Origin: Lacimicrobium alkaliphilum | GTDB lineage: Bacteria > Pseudomonadota > Gammaproteobacteria > Enterobacterales > Alteromonadaceae | Reading direction: 5' to 3' | Assembly: GCF_002591895.1 (NCBI RefSeq) | Contig: NZ_NISX01000010.1 | Coordinates: forward strand, 1-64,000 | Length of the DNA stretch: 64,000 nt | Shown: piece by piece, positions 9,177 through 18,992 of the stretch | How the letters are laid out: each line of letters starts with the position of its first letter | How positions within the stretch are numbered: position 1 is the stretch's first letter | The notes under the pieces: generated by a model | The model's database searches: none | The model's input: only the letters and a program-made list of their open reading frames with translations | What the model was told of the DNA's origin: nothing | Program-made: the position numbers and the translations under genes

Positions 9177-9941
9177 TCAGTTATAACGTGACGGATCAGG
9201 TTTACGTTTTTCCAGAAAGGCGGCGAAGGCTTCTTTTGCAGCGTCGGATTTCAACTGTTTAATAAACAAATCCAGCTCATTGTGCATATGCCGGGTCACC
9301 TCCTGATGGGAGGTTTTCATCAGCAACTTGGTCAGTTTCATCGCCTGTTTGGGCTTACCCACCAGATTCCGTAACACGTTGTCCACTTTTTGTTCCAGTT
9401 CCTCTGGTGGTAACGCCTGATTGATTAAGCCAACCTGCTCCGCTTCTGCTGCATCAAATGGCTCTCCTGCCATCAGCCATTGTGCCGCTTTGCGATGGCC
9501 AACCAGTCTCGGCAACAAATAGCTCGAGGCATATTCCGGTACCAGAGCCAGATCGATAAAAGGCATTGAGAAACGAGTATTGTCTGCACAGTAGACCAGG
9601 TCACAGTGCAGCAACAGCGTCGTACCAATCCCGACGGCCATGCCCTGAACCTGCGCCACCACTGGCAACGGGCACTTCATCAGTGCGGTCATAAAGCGAA
9701 CCGTTTGCTCCACTTGCTCAGGCCCTGAGGCATTGGCGAAATCGTTTAGATCATTGCCGGCGGTGAAATCTTTCCCTTCCCCTTTAAACAAAACCGCTCT
9801 TATTTCGGACGAAGACGAGGCTTGTTCCAGTGCTACTGCCATTTTTTCATACATGACGTGGGTCAGCGCATTTTTCTTATCTGCACGATTAAAGATGATT
9901 TCCAGTACCTGGTTTTTCTGTTGGATCAGTATTTCTGTCAT
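9177..9941 (-). CDS. Enoyl-CoA hydratase/isomerase family protein
   Basis: A crotonase-fold enzyme of 254 residues acting on acyl-CoA thioesters in the cytoplasm. The first oxyanion-hole segment is FKGEGKDFTAGNDLNDF (residues about 49-65) and the second is VAVGIGTTLLLHCDLVY (near 100-117). The second position that carries a catalytic Glu in true hydratases falls in DLALVPEYASS, which has Glu at PEY, like many PaaG/ECH2 members. The exact substrate cannot be told. The C-terminus ends KRKPDPSRYN, a normal end. It lies immediately upstream of ggt on the same strand. Confidence 0.9.
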   Translation of the reverse strand: MTEILIQQKNQVLEIIFNRADKKNALTHVMYEKMAVALEQASSSSEIRAVLFKGEGKDFTAGNDLNDFANASGPEQVEQTVRFMTALMKCPLPVVAQVQGMAVGIGTTLLLHCDLVYCADNTRFSMPFIDLALVPEYASSYLLPRLVGHRKAAQWLMAGEPFDAAEAEQVGLINQALPPEELEQKVDNVLRNLVGKPKQAMKLTKLLMKTSHQEVTRHMHNELDLFIKQLKSDAAKEAFAAFLEKRKPDPSRYN

Positions 9942-10106
9942 GCCGGCCCTGCTTGATTATTCTGTTTCTGGGACTCTGCACTTTACCAGTGTGTAAAAGC
10001 AATAAACAGATCGACATTCGGCAAAGCCACAGTCAATACAATTTAACCACAAAGCGGTATGATGCCTGAAAATCTCTTACAACGGAGAAGTCAGTAATCA
10101 ATTCCT

Positions 10107-10703
10107 ATGTTAAGTCTCCCCTTTAAACCCAGGCAGCTTACCGGCCCTCTGCTGTTGTTGCTGTTCATTGTTGTGGCGCAGTTATTTACGCCAGACAGTT
10201 ATAAGCTACTTGCCTATCACCGTGACGCCATTACAGATTTCCAGTGGTGGCGGTTATTCACTGCCCATTTGTTGCACACCAACCTGAACCATCTGTTGCT
10301 CAATGGCGCTGGGGTTATTTTGCTCTGGGCCGTGTTTGGTGAGTATTACCGGCTCCGCCAGTACCTCAGCATTGTATTTGCTTGTGCCTTAGGTATCAGT
10401 GTTGGTCTTTATTGGCAGGTACCGGAATTGTCCTGGTATGTGGGCCTTTCAGGCGTGCTACATGGCTTGTTTGTCTGCGGGGCAATAAGTGATATTCATG
10501 CCGGACGGCGCTCAGGCTGGCTGCTGCTGATTGGGGTGGCCGTAAAAGTTGGCTATGAAATGCAGTTTGGTGGTGATCAGACGGTCTCTGCTCTGATCGA
10601 TGCGAGAGTCGCCGTCGAAGCCCATTTATTCGGTGCGATCAGTGGCCTGCTCATTAGCCTGCCTACCCTATTTTATCTGCGGGCTGATGGCCCATCCCGG
10701 TAA
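10107..10703 (+). CDS. rrtA: Rhombosortase (rhomboid-family protease)
   Basis: An inner-membrane serine protease of 198 residues, the small rhomboid type that processes proteins with a GlyGly-CTERM tail for surface sorting after type II secretion. The nucleophile motif GLSG is at 113-116 (Ser115) in WYVGLSGVLHGL, and the partner His is H173 in VEAHLFGAISG. HxxxNHLLLN near residues 57-66 is the conserved second-helix motif. Six hydrophobic segments are present. No GlyGly-CTERM substrate is encoded in this window, so its target must lie elsewhere. It converges with the chemoreceptor gene. Confidence 0.9.
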   Translation: MLSLPFKPRQLTGPLLLLLFIVVAQLFTPDSYKLLAYHRDAITDFQWWRLFTAHLLHTNLNHLLLNGAGVILLWAVFGEYYRLRQYLSIVFACALGISVGLYWQVPELSWYVGLSGVLHGLFVCGAISDIHAGRRSGWLLLIGVAVKVGYEMQFGGDQTVSALIDARVAVEAHLFGAISGLLISLPTLFYLRADGPSR

Positions 10704-10766
10704 ACGTATTCCCGGGTCATCAGGTTAAAAACAGCTGAAAGCCCGCTACGTGGCTTTAATGCTCAA

Positions 10767-12785
10767 TTACAACTTAAATCTGGACACGGCCTTGTTAAGC
10801 TCCTGCATCAGTGTACCTACCTGGCTCATCGAAGCGCTGGATTGCCGGGTTGAGTCCGCGCTGTTCTCTGCCAACTCAACAATCCGCTCCAGACTGGATG
10901 TTACCGTTTCGAGCAATTGATCCTGGTGGCCGGTATCTTCGACAATCTGCTCATTGATTCCATTGAGATCACTGATAATCTGTTCAATAGAACGAATTTC
11001 TTCATCCACCTGTTCAATCTGTTCAACACTGTCTTTGGCCTGCTGTTGACCTGAGCTCATGGCATCTACCGCCTGACTGGCATCTGACTGAAGAGCAGAA
11101 ATCATCTGTTCAATCTCTTGTGTAGAGCTTTGGGTGCGATTAGCCAGAGTTCTGACTTCGTCAGCAACCACCGCAAACCCCCGACCCTGCTCCCCGGCCC
11201 TTGCAGCCTCAATTGCCGCATTCAGAGCAAGCAGGTTGGTTTGCTCGGCAATGGTTTTGATCACATCCAGAATACCACCAATATTATTGCTGTTAGTTTG
11301 TAGCCGGTTGATAACCTCTGCTGAATGCCCTGCCTGCTGAGCCTGAGTAAGAATATGTTTTTTCGAACGACTGACCAGTTCTTTGGCATGGCGGCTCTGA
11401 TTCGCCACTTCAGACAACCTGATAGTACTTTGCTGGATCTGATCCAGGTTGCTTTTACTGGTCTGGCGCACACTGCTGGTGTTTTCGGCGGTATCCCGGA
11501 CCTGGTCGGTCTGCTGCTGTACCTGCTTCAGGGTATTTTCAGACAACGTTTCACTGCTGGTAATGGCCTCTTCAAGCAGGGTTTCCTGACGCAATATCTG
11601 CGATACCACCTGATGTAAACCACTACTGAGTTCGTTGACATCCCGGGCCAGAGACGCAAATTCATCATCTCCGCTGCTATCGGCTTTGTGGGTCAGATCG
11701 CCGCTGCTAATCACACTGAGGCTGGTGCGGATCCGTCTCAGAGGCCCGGATATGCTTCTTGCCGCTGTAATACCGATAATAATCACCATCACCAGCGCCA
11801 GTAGCATAATCAGTACACTCTTGAAGATATTGCTCTGTACCGCATCCAGAATAGCGTTCTGCCCCTGCAACGTATCCGCGTTGACTTTATCGAATAACTC
11901 ACCCAGTTCCACGCGGGCCTGTTCCATACTGACCTCAGCCGCGAACATCAGTTCTTCGGCCCGGGCAAGGGTGTCGAGTTGCTCCGACTTTAATGCGAAC
12001 AAACCCGTGTCGCCTTCATATAGCTGGATAAACTTCTGATACTGCTGATTAAACGCTTCCATCAGACCATCAGTATCAACCCCGTCCGCTATACGGTTAA
12101 TAAATACGACGTTATTGTTCAAGTCTCCCAGAGTCAGCTGCAGATTATCCCGGATGGTCTGACTCAGTTCACTGTCGCGAGTAGCTGCAAATTCCCCGGT
12201 GGCATTAAGCAACGTGACGATAATGTTATCGACCCGCGCACCGGCTCCCACTATCTGCGCCAGTGTCCCCTGTTCGGCACCGTCCAGATAAGACATATCC
12301 AAAAGGTTAGCCCCGGCATCACTGCCGGTATATTCGAGTTCGAGCGCCATATCATCAACGTCTTTTTGCAATGACAAACTCTTTATCCGCTGTTGATACA
12401 TCTGTTCAGCCCGCACCAGATAATTCTCTGCCGCCTGCATGGCACTGGATAACAAGGTTTTATCCTGTGGGTTTAGGGGGAAGTGCTGCAAACGTTCGAG
12501 TTGACCGTTAAATTCCTGCTTAAGAGCGATAAACTGTTGCTGGCTGTCCAGCAGTTTTTCACGGTTGGCGGTGTAATAACCTTCAGTAGATATTTTCGCC
12601 AGTGCCAGTAACTGTGTCTGTACGACCAGCATCTGCGATTGCACCGGCATTTTCTCATCCACCACCAGACGCGCGCTCTGGCGAATATCCGAAAGGCCCC
12701 AATAAGAGGTAATATTGGTAATTAACAGCAATATACCAAACAGCACAAAGCCGGTAACGATCTTTCCTACCACTGTTATACGCAT
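10767..12785 (-). CDS. Methyl-accepting chemotaxis protein
   Basis: A transmembrane chemoreceptor of 672 residues. TM1 is residues about 8-28, followed by a periplasmic helical ligand-binding region of about 290 residues, TM2 near 320-345, a HAMP domain, and the long cytoplasmic signalling coiled coil. The conserved hairpin tip [19 protein letters not shown] is present. The C-terminus ends in VSRFKL without a CheR-binding pentapeptide. The ligand cannot be predicted. No other chemotaxis genes are near, so it is an orphan receptor that feeds a CheA system elsewhere. Confidence 0.95.
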   Translation of the reverse strand: MRITVVGKIVTGFVLFGILLLITNITSYWGLSDIRQSARLVVDEKMPVQSQMLVVQTQLLALAKISTEGYYTANREKLLDSQQQFIALKQEFNGQLERLQHFPLNPQDKTLLSSAMQAAENYLVRAEQMYQQRIKSLSLQKDVDDMALELEYTGSDAGANLLDMSYLDGAEQGTLAQIVGAGARVDNIIVTLLNATGEFAATRDSELSQTIRDNLQLTLGDLNNNVVFINRIADGVDTDGLMEAFNQQYQKFIQLYEGDTGLFALKSEQLDTLARAEELMFAAEVSMEQARVELGELFDKVNADTLQGQNAILDAVQSNIFKSVLIMLLALVMVIIIGITAARSISGPLRRIRTSLSVISSGDLTHKADSSGDDEFASLARDVNELSSGLHQVVSQILRQETLLEEAITSSETLSENTLKQVQQQTDQVRDTAENTSSVRQTSKSNLDQIQQSTIRLSEVANQSRHAKELVSRSKKHILTQAQQAGHSAEVINRLQTNSNNIGGILDVIKTIAEQTNLLALNAAIEAARAGEQGRGFAVVADEVRTLANRTQSSTQEIEQMISALQSDASQAVDAMSSGQQQAKDSVEQIEQVDEEIRSIEQIISDLNGINEQIVEDTGHQDQLLETVTSSLERIVELAENSADSTRQSSASMSQVGTLMQELNKAVSRFKL

Positions 12786-13007
12786 AAATTAACTACCTGA
12801 AATGTCGGTAAATAAAAAACCTTTACCCAGTTATAGACCAGTCCGTGGTTGTTGGTGGCTTCGGGTGATGCAGGCTCAATTGGTCATACCAGTTGGTTTA
12901 CAATATCATAACAATTTGAATTTGTTTCTCAATTACCACGGAATGACTTTTCATCCGGGCTGACTCCCTTATAATGAAGCCATCTCCAATTTTATCGGCG
13001 TTTTAAC

Positions 13008-13427
13008 ATGGAACAGAACCAAGAATTAAAAAAAGCTGGCTTAAAAGTCACTCTTCCAAGAATTAAAATCCTGGAGATCCTTCAGGCGCCTGCCAACCAG
13101 CACATCAGCGCAGAAGATGTCTATAAAATATTGTTGGAACAAGGCGAAGAGATAGGTCTGGCGACGGTCTACCGCGTGCTCAATCAGTTTGACGATGCCG
13201 GCTTGCTGGATCGGCATCATTTTGAGGGCGGCAAATCAGTTTTCGAAATGGGTCAGAAGAAACATCATGACCATCTGGTATGCCTTAAATGTGGCAAAGT
13301 CATCGAGTTTGAAGATGATCTTATTGAGAAGCGTCAGATAGAGGTGGCTGAGAAAAACAATATCAAACTCACCCACCACAGCCTGTATCTATACGGTGTC
13401 TGCCAGCCCAGCTGTGAAGACAGATAG
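13008..13427 (+). CDS. fur: Ferric uptake regulator Fur
   Basis: A 139-residue Fe2+-dependent repressor. The winged helix covers residues 1-85, with recognition helix sequence EEIGLATVYRVLNQF. The metal-binding segment contains HHFEGGKSVFE, KKHHDHLVCLKCGKVIEF (His cluster and CxxC zinc site) and the C-terminal HHSLYLYGVC. It controls iron acquisition, so it may bear on the TonB receptor and FTR1-like genes of this window, although I see no convincing Fur box at their promoters. The upstream region (12786-13007) is AT-rich, but no clear autoregulatory box stands out. Confidence 0.96.
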   Translation: MEQNQELKKAGLKVTLPRIKILEILQAPANQHISAEDVYKILLEQGEEIGLATVYRVLNQFDDAGLLDRHHFEGGKSVFEMGQKKHHDHLVCLKCGKVIEFEDDLIEKRQIEVAEKNNIKLTHHSLYLYGVCQPSCEDR

Positions 13428-13444
13428 CCTGGCAAATCTGTAGA

Positions 13445-13460
13445 GCCCAATTTATTGGGC
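13445..13460. repeat. Short palindrome shared with 25.5 kb
   Basis: GCCCAATTTATTGGGC is a perfect 6-bp stem palindrome, preceded by TAGA. A close copy, TGTAGAGTCCAATTTATTGG on the minus strand, lies at 25530-25552. It has no T-run, so it is more likely a repeated element than the fur terminator. Confidence 0.6.
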
Positions 13461-13530
13461 CAATTGAAGAAGATAATCATCCCCGGGGCACGCTTCGTAA
13501 CACCCGTATACTGGCTACATTGATTAAGAA

Positions 13531-13602
13531 AACCACGGAGGCACAGAGAAGTAAAAGGAGCAAGTCAGTTGGTACCTCTGTGTTCTCTGTGCCTCTGTGG
13601 TT
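13531..13602. repeat. Long palindromic intergenic repeat
   Basis: The 20-base arm AACCACGGAGGCACAGAGAA (13531-13550) pairs with 13583-13602 with essentially one mismatch, leaving a 32-base centre. It is the best-preserved copy of the ACCACAGAGGCACAGAG family, which recurs at 881, 24704 and 25479. It sits between the ends of fur and the aminotransferase gene. Confidence 0.85.
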
Positions 13603-13618
13603 AATTGCTTTGTTAGCC

Positions 13619-14476
13619 TTAGTACTGGTATTTTACCCGGCTAAACAGCGACTGCGCTTTTTGCCACACCGGCCCGGGCATACCATTGCCCACAGCCTGA
13701 CCATCCAGCTCCACCACGGGCGCCAGTTCTTTACTTGAACTGGTTAACCAGATTTCATCCGCCTCTCTGACTTCATCCATGCTAACAGCCCGGACCTGAA
13801 CGGGGAGCTCGTCTTGCTGTTCAAGGGCATGGAGCAGTATATAGCGGGTAATACCTGGCAGAATCTGGTTATCAAGTTGTGGCGTAACAATGATACCGTC
13901 TTTGACGATAAACACGTTGCAGGCCGCCGCCTCAGTCAGTTCATTACGCTCATTGAACAACAGCACTTCATCCACTGAGGCTTTTTGCCCGCTGCGATAA
14001 TGCATGATATTCCCCAGCAATGCCGTGGATTTAATATTACAACGTTTCCAGCGTTTATCCTGTTCAGAGACCACTTTATAGGTATGGGCTTTGTCTGGCT
14101 CAGCGATCGGTTCGGCCGGGATCTCGAAGGTAAAGGCAAACACCGTTGGCGTTAATCGCTGAGGATAGCGATGGGCACGGTTTTCCTCGCTGCCACGGCT
14201 GATATGCAGGTAAATACCAAGATTACCATTGCCATTCTCGTCCAACAGCTTCTCAAACACCGCCTGCCACTGAGACAACGACATATCCAGCGTGATTTCC
14301 AGAGCCTCCAGGCCGTCATTTAAACGTTGAAGATGTTGCTTAAACCCAACCATTTTGCCGCCATAAGAAGGCACAACCTCGTATACCCCATCGGCGAACA
14401 AAAAACCTCTGTCCATAGGAGAAATACTGGCTTGTTGTTTTGGCATAAACTGGCCGTTCAGATAAACAATACTCAT
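13619..14476 (-). CDS. dat: D-amino acid aminotransferase
   Basis: A fold-type IV PLP aminotransferase of 285 residues that interconverts D-alanine and D-glutamate type amino acids. The PLP Lys is K149 in CNIKSTALLGN. The DRGFLFADGVYEVV segment (residues 22-35) and the C-terminal LTSSSKELAPV loop are typical for the D-amino acid rather than the branched-chain subfamily. It is cytoplasmic and likely feeds peptidoglycan D-amino acid pools. It lies upstream of no same-strand partner and its stop is 16 bases from the palindromic repeat. Confidence 0.9.
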   Translation of the reverse strand: MSIVYLNGQFMPKQQASISPMDRGFLFADGVYEVVPSYGGKMVGFKQHLQRLNDGLEALEITLDMSLSQWQAVFEKLLDENGNGNLGIYLHISRGSEENRAHRYPQRLTPTVFAFTFEIPAEPIAEPDKAHTYKVVSEQDKRWKRCNIKSTALLGNIMHYRSGQKASVDEVLLFNERNELTEAAACNVFIVKDGIIVTPQLDNQILPGITRYILLHALEQQDELPVQVRAVSMDEVREADEIWLTSSSKELAPVVELDGQAVGNGMPGPVWQKAQSLFSRVKYQY

Positions 14477-14620
14477 AGCGACACTCCGGCAAAAAAACGG
14501 CCGCCATCATACATCAATGTACCGGGCGGAAACATTGTCTGTTATAGATCTATTTTTTGCGACTGTGCAGACCCGGCAATAAGCCCGTTTTCATCGTTTA
14601 CTGAGCTGGTAATGAAGACG

Positions 14621-15670
14621 TTATATACCGGTGTTCACAACCTTGTCCCGCTGCTTCTGACTGCGATATTTTTCCACCAGTGCCGTTACATCTTTGGGGC
14701 AATCAAGCAGACCCTTTTGTTGTAAATACGCGGTGTTGTAAAGCTTGGACGCAGAACGTTCACCCAGGTCACAGGCAAAGGTCACGACAGACTTACCCGG
14801 GCCGCTGTACAATGCCGCAAACAGGGCACCGGCGACATTTAACGCAGAACTACTGCCCAGCACGATGCCATCTTTATTGCGCACGTAACGGGCAATGGTC
14901 ACCAGATCGGAATCCGGCAGGTTAATCCCATAATCGATGCTGGCCTGACGGAAATTCTCCACCAGCCGCATGATACCAATACCTTCGGTGATAGAACTGC
15001 CGTGGTTTTTATACTCGCCGCTTTTCAGATAATGATAAATTCCAGAACCATCAGGATCCACCAGCCAGACTTTCAGATCAGGATTCTGCTCTTTCAGGTA
15101 CATCGAGTTACCGGCAATAGTGCCTCCGGTACCCGCCGCTGAAACCAGGATGTCGACTTTCCCCTGGCTCTGTTTCCATATTTCCGGGCCGGTGTGCAAA
15201 TAATGGGCACGGGCATTACTGGTATTTTCGAACTGATTCGCCCACCAGTGATCTTTATGCTGCTCTGCCTGGCTCCTGGCGCGGTGATAGAAATGGTTAG
15301 GATTTACAAAGGGGCAAGGGTCAACAGTCATCAGTTTGGCGCCATACAGTTCCAGTACCCGCTCTTTTTCTTTAGCCTGGTCATTAGGCATTACCGCCAG
15401 CATTTGCATACCATATGATTTGGCTACCAGCGCCAGCCCAATTCCTGTATTGCCGGCAGTGCCCTCGACAATGGTCATACCGGATTTCAGTTGCCCTTTT
15501 TGCATGGCGTCCTGCACCATCTGCAATGCCGCACGGTCCTTAATCGAACCGCCCGGATTCTGGAATTCACATTTAAGATAGATATCACAGCCGGTAAGCT
15601 CTGACAGAGAATGGATACGTAGCAGATCGGTATTACCGATAAGCTCAGCCTGATGGCGGGCAAGGATCAT
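14621..15670 (-). CDS. PLP-dependent cysteine synthase family protein
   Basis: A second cysteine-synthase/CBS-fold enzyme, about 349 residues from the ATG at 15670. The PLP Lys lies in NPGGSIKDRAALQM, the substrate loop is EGTAGNTGIGLAL and the phosphate loop is SAAGTGGTIAG. It differs from CysK in its longer C-terminus (CDLGERSASKLYN, then DVTALVEKYRSQ), as in uncharacterised CysK/CBS-like proteins. It may use O-acetylserine or another activated serine. I prefer 15670 over the upstream frame start at 15730 because family homology begins at RHQAELIGNT. The next gene on this strand (the aminotransferase) ends its reading more than 140 bases away. Confidence 0.85.
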   Translation of the reverse strand: MILARHQAELIGNTDLLRIHSLSELTGCDIYLKCEFQNPGGSIKDRAALQMVQDAMQKGQLKSGMTIVEGTAGNTGIGLALVAKSYGMQMLAVMPNDQAKEKERVLELYGAKLMTVDPCPFVNPNHFYHRARSQAEQHKDHWWANQFENTSNARAHYLHTGPEIWKQSQGKVDILVSAAGTGGTIAGNSMYLKEQNPDLKVWLVDPDGSGIYHYLKSGEYKNHGSSITEGIGIMRLVENFRQASIDYGINLPDSDLVTIARYVRNKDGIVLGSSSALNVAGALFAALYSGPGKSVVTFACDLGERSASKLYNTAYLQQKGLLDCPKDVTALVEKYRSQKQRDKVVNTGI

Positions 15671-15894
15671 AATCTGACTCTCTGATACTAGGGGTTTACC
15701 CAAGATTAACGTGACAATTCCACAACGCAAGCCCTCAATGACGCAGTCTTATAATTAAAATACCGGCAGATGACGATTAGGAACAACGGTGCGATTTGTT
15801 CTATGTTTGCAGGGTCAACATTGAGAATAATTATTACAGGTTGGTCAGGGTTCGCGAAAATTCTGTATCAGTAAACAATACAATGCATTTGATA

Positions 15895-16521
15895 TCAGAG
15901 CAGACTGCTCAGTGTATGGGGCTGATCGCGGAAGTTTCGGTAGCAATAAGCCAGAAACAATTCAGCGGTAGCAATAGCATCCTCCAGTGCGTTGTGGGCC
16001 GGATGAGTTCCTAATTCGTATCTGGCCCGGCACTTTTCCAGACTCAGCCCCTCCATTTCTACCGATTTACCACGCCGTTTCAGGGTCTTGTGCTCAAGTG
16101 CCAGCGTATCCACTACCTTAGGAGGAGCAAACGGCCGCCCCAGAGTCTTATGGGCCTCCCGCAAAAAGGCCAGATCCAGAGGCGCATGATGAAACAACCA
16201 CAGGGTATTGGCATAGGCTTCGGTCGCTTTTGTGAGCCAACTCAACGCCTGTGCTAATTCCACGCCCTGCTCTAAATGTTCCCGGGTCAGACCATGTATC
16301 GCCGGACTTTGCCCTAACCTCGCATTGGTTCGGATAATAAAATGTTGTTTCTGGTTAAGTAAGATACCAGGCGGTTCAACAGGCACCCATGCCAGCGAGA
16401 GGATTTCATCGTTTCTGTGATCCAGACCTGACAACTCCAGATCGATAGCCAGATAGCGATACTGTTGCCATAGCATGCTGTGTTGATTGCCACTCAGCCA
16501 GCGTTTCAGCCACTGCATCAA
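15895..16521 (-). CDS. DEDDh 3'-5' exonuclease, DnaQ-like
   Basis: A 208-residue exonuclease of the DNA polymerase III epsilon fold. Exo I is YLAIDLELSG (Asp and Glu), Exo II is LFHHAPLDLAFL (Asp), and Exo III is HNALEDAIATAELF (His and Asp). It lacks the polymerase-binding tail of replicative DnaQ. Its start overlaps the stop of the cNMP/CBS/DUF294 gene by 4 bases (ATGA), so the pair is coupled. The same pairing next to an acetate-type symporter is common in Vibrio, Shewanella and Pseudomonas relatives. Confidence 0.92.
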   Translation of the reverse strand: MMQWLKRWLSGNQHSMLWQQYRYLAIDLELSGLDHRNDEILSLAWVPVEPPGILLNQKQHFIIRTNARLGQSPAIHGLTREHLEQGVELAQALSWLTKATEAYANTLWLFHHAPLDLAFLREAHKTLGRPFAPPKVVDTLALEHKTLKRRGKSVEMEGLSLEKCRARYELGTHPAHNALEDAIATAELFLAYCYRNFRDQPHTLSSLL

Positions 16522-18344
16522 AACGCACCACGGGAAAAGGTCAGTGCCAGCCCTTCCTGTGCATCCTTGATCAGTCTGAAGGCGGCCTTCAGCTGTCGCC
16601 GGGTCAACGAGTCCAGTTGATCCGGAGCAATCAGGTTGTCAGGGGTCTTCTGATTGAGTTGATGTGTAAGACGCATTTGTACCAGAAACCGCCAGGCAGC
16701 CAAAAGATCCTCCGCATCATGGGTATTCATGGCCCCGGTATCTTTCAGACGTTGCAATCTCGCTGGCGTACCGCAATCCCGGATACCAGATGCCAGGCTA
16801 TGAATACGGGCGATATCATTGATGATAGCGATGCCACTTTTTTTAATATCAATAACTTCCTTTTCGTCATCCAGTTTTTGCGTACGAAAGCGATTGAACA
16901 AACCAATAGGCACAGCCAGATCGGCACTGTTAGCAGCCAGATTAGCCAGAAAGATCTGATTCGTGGCCAGTTTACTGACGGCCTGATCAAAGTGTTCAAA
17001 TAGCTTTTGGTCTCCGTAAAGGGCCCGGTGATCAAAAAAGATATTGGTGCGCATCAGCGCATCCTGATCGGGTTCCAGGATCCAGCGTCTGAATTTGCTG
17101 ATCCAGGCCTGCCCGGATACCCGCAGCTGGTCATTGGAGGCCATAATATTGCCGCCACAAAGTTCCAGACCACAGCGCGCCAGCCCATCGCAAACAAACT
17201 CTGCCAACCCGGCAAACCATTGCGCCTGAACAGCGTCCGGCTCCTGTTCAAGCAACAGGCCGTTATCCTGATCTGAGCTTAACGACTGATCACGCCTTGC
17301 CTGAGAGCCAAATGTCAGCCACACAAACGGAAATGGCGCTTCGCCATACTGCCGTTGATATAAACGAATCAGACGGATATTAAAGGCGTCGGTAAAGCTG
17401 GCCAGCAGATCGCCTACCAGGCGCACATCCACTACGCGATGAGCAAACTGATGCAAGTGCTCGGGTACCAGTTCGGCGATGGCCTGTAACTGGTCTACCG
17501 TATCGGCTTTGCGTATGCGGTTGACCAGAAACAAGGGCTCACTGCGCTGTTGCCGCATCAGATCAGTGGCAGTAATTACCCCTACCGGTTTGCTGTCTCT
17601 CACCACAGCGATATGGTGTACGTTCTGACTGGTCATGGCCTGCATCGCATCAAATAACGGAGCCTGCCAGTCCAGTTCGATCACCGGCGTCGTCATAAAC
17701 TGGCGCACGGGCTGCTCGTAGGATTGTCGCTGCGCCACCACCCTTGAGCGAATGTCCCGGTCGGTAATAATACCCTGCAATTCATCATTGTCCTGAATCA
17801 GCAGACAGGACACCTTGTTCTCGCTCATTTGCAGGGCCGCGTCAGCCACGCTGCAATCGGCACTGATAGACACCAGTGAACGTTCCAGAATGTCGGCCAC
17901 CGATAACTGGGTCCAGTCGTGCTCCTGCGTGCGCGACTCGGTCAACAACCGGTCTCCCAGGGCCCTGGAAAAATAGTCAGAAAACTCCTGGTTGTGTTGA
18001 CAGAGGTAATCGAAAGGAGACTGTGCGAGACTGAACATCAGACCATCATCCAGCACTTTGATCCGGTTGGTAATCGGACGCTTTGTCAATAAAGACGGAA
18101 AACCGAACAGATCACCGGGCTCCAGGCGCTCGATCAGCTGATTATGGTTACCGAGCAGATCAAACACGCCTTTTTTGATCAGATACAACTGAGGTCTGTC
18201 TTTAGGGATAACTTCATCCAGGCTTTCTTCACACACGTAGTGTAACTGAAGGTGTTGCAGACAATAATCCAGCTGCGCCACACTGAGCCGATCAAATGGC
18301 ACACAGCGCTGCAGAAATGTGCGGGTTGAATCCATGCTGTCCAT
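16518..18344 (-). CDS. cNMP-binding/CBS/DUF294 nucleotidyltransferase-like protein
   Basis: A 608-residue cytoplasmic signalling protein. In order it has a cyclic-nucleotide-binding domain (about 10-130), two CBS domains (about 150-275, with VADAALQMSENKVSCLLI and LFDAMQAMTSQNVHHIAVV), a DUF294 nucleotidyltransferase-like domain (about 310-440, motif FGSQARRDQSLSSDQDNG) and a DUF294 C-terminal helical domain. The GS...DxD-like residues are kept, so uridylyl- or adenylyl-transferase activity is possible. It probably senses nucleotide state and tunes the adjacent symporter or acetate metabolism; the link is inferred from conserved gene order. Confidence 0.92.
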   Translation of the reverse strand: MDSMDSTRTFLQRCVPFDRLSVAQLDYCLQHLQLHYVCEESLDEVIPKDRPQLYLIKKGVFDLLGNHNQLIERLEPGDLFGFPSLLTKRPITNRIKVLDDGLMFSLAQSPFDYLCQHNQEFSDYFSRALGDRLLTESRTQEHDWTQLSVADILERSLVSISADCSVADAALQMSENKVSCLLIQDNDELQGIITDRDIRSRVVAQRQSYEQPVRQFMTTPVIELDWQAPLFDAMQAMTSQNVHHIAVVRDSKPVGVITATDLMRQQRSEPLFLVNRIRKADTVDQLQAIAELVPEHLHQFAHRVVDVRLVGDLLASFTDAFNIRLIRLYQRQYGEAPFPFVWLTFGSQARRDQSLSSDQDNGLLLEQEPDAVQAQWFAGLAEFVCDGLARCGLELCGGNIMASNDQLRVSGQAWISKFRRWILEPDQDALMRTNIFFDHRALYGDQKLFEHFDQAVSKLATNQIFLANLAANSADLAVPIGLFNRFRTQKLDDEKEVIDIKKSGIAIINDIARIHSLASGIRDCGTPARLQRLKDTGAMNTHDAEDLLAAWRFLVQMRLTHQLNQKTPDNLIAPDQLDSLTRRQLKAAFRLIKDAQEGLALTFSRGAF

Positions 18345-18370
18345 AAGTCTTTTTGCTCCGTCTCTGGTAA

Positions 18371-18898
18371 TCAGTCTTTGCCTGGCTCACATAAGGTTGT
18401 GAGTAACGGATCATTATCACTGAGTATCACCCAGTCAGAATCTGGTGTCTGCCCGGGTAAGGGGATATCCAGCGCGTCATGAAACCCCGCGCGGGTGCGG
18501 TTACGACAATCAATCACCTGCGTCACCCTGCGGGCAGTGGCTCTGCGCTGGAAGAAGTACAGATCCACCAGCATGACACCCGGATACTGATGATTGGCCG
18601 CGGCGTTTTGTTTGTCCACTGCCATAAAACGTAATGTCTGCGGCCACAGGTAACTCCATGGGCGATACCAGCTTTGCTCTTTCACTTGTTTGACCACTTC
18701 AATGCCCGCTGGCAACAAACTGACCTGATGAGGATACCAGGTGTATTCAGCCTGAACCTGAAACCCGAGCATACCTAACCCGGCAAACACCGGGATCAAC
18801 CACTTTGGCGCCCTGTTCCTGCTCAGCCAGCGCACCCCAAGAGCGATACCCGCTGCACCCAGGCCGGCGGTAATAGTGGCGATAAATTCCCAAAACAT
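18371..18898 (-). CDS. Hypothetical membrane protein
   Basis: A 175-residue protein of unknown function. From the ATG at 18898 it has two hydrophobic segments (about 3-22 and 34-48) and a hydrophilic C-terminal part of about 120 residues with one Cys pair (DCRNR, LCEPG). I reject the longer start at 19042 because it would run 50 bases into the symporter gene. It lies between the symporter and the DUF294 gene on the same strand (94 bases after the symporter, 26 before the DUF294 gene), a position where small uncharacterised membrane proteins are often found in this module. Confidence 0.65.
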   Translation of the reverse strand: MFWEFIATITAGLGAAGIALGVRWLSRNRAPKWLIPVFAGLGMLGFQVQAEYTWYPHQVSLLPAGIEVVKQVKEQSWYRPWSYLWPQTLRFMAVDKQNAAANHQYPGVMLVDLYFFQRRATARRVTQVIDCRNRTRAGFHDALDIPLPGQTPDSDWVILSDNDPLLTTLCEPGKD

Positions 18899-18992
18899 AA
18901 TAAATAGATTTCCTGAATCCGAACCATGCGAATAAAAATACAGCGAGCCTTGTTTCCAAAGCCCGCTGTAATACTTACCTGAACAACATTGT

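Noticed and set aside
10738-10757. AAAGCC...GGCTTT hairpin between rrtA and the chemoreceptor gene
   Set aside because: Only six base pairs and no T-run on either side; too weak to call a terminator.
12890-13007. AT-rich sequence before fur as a Fur box
   Set aside because: Does not match the 19-bp inverted repeat well enough to claim.
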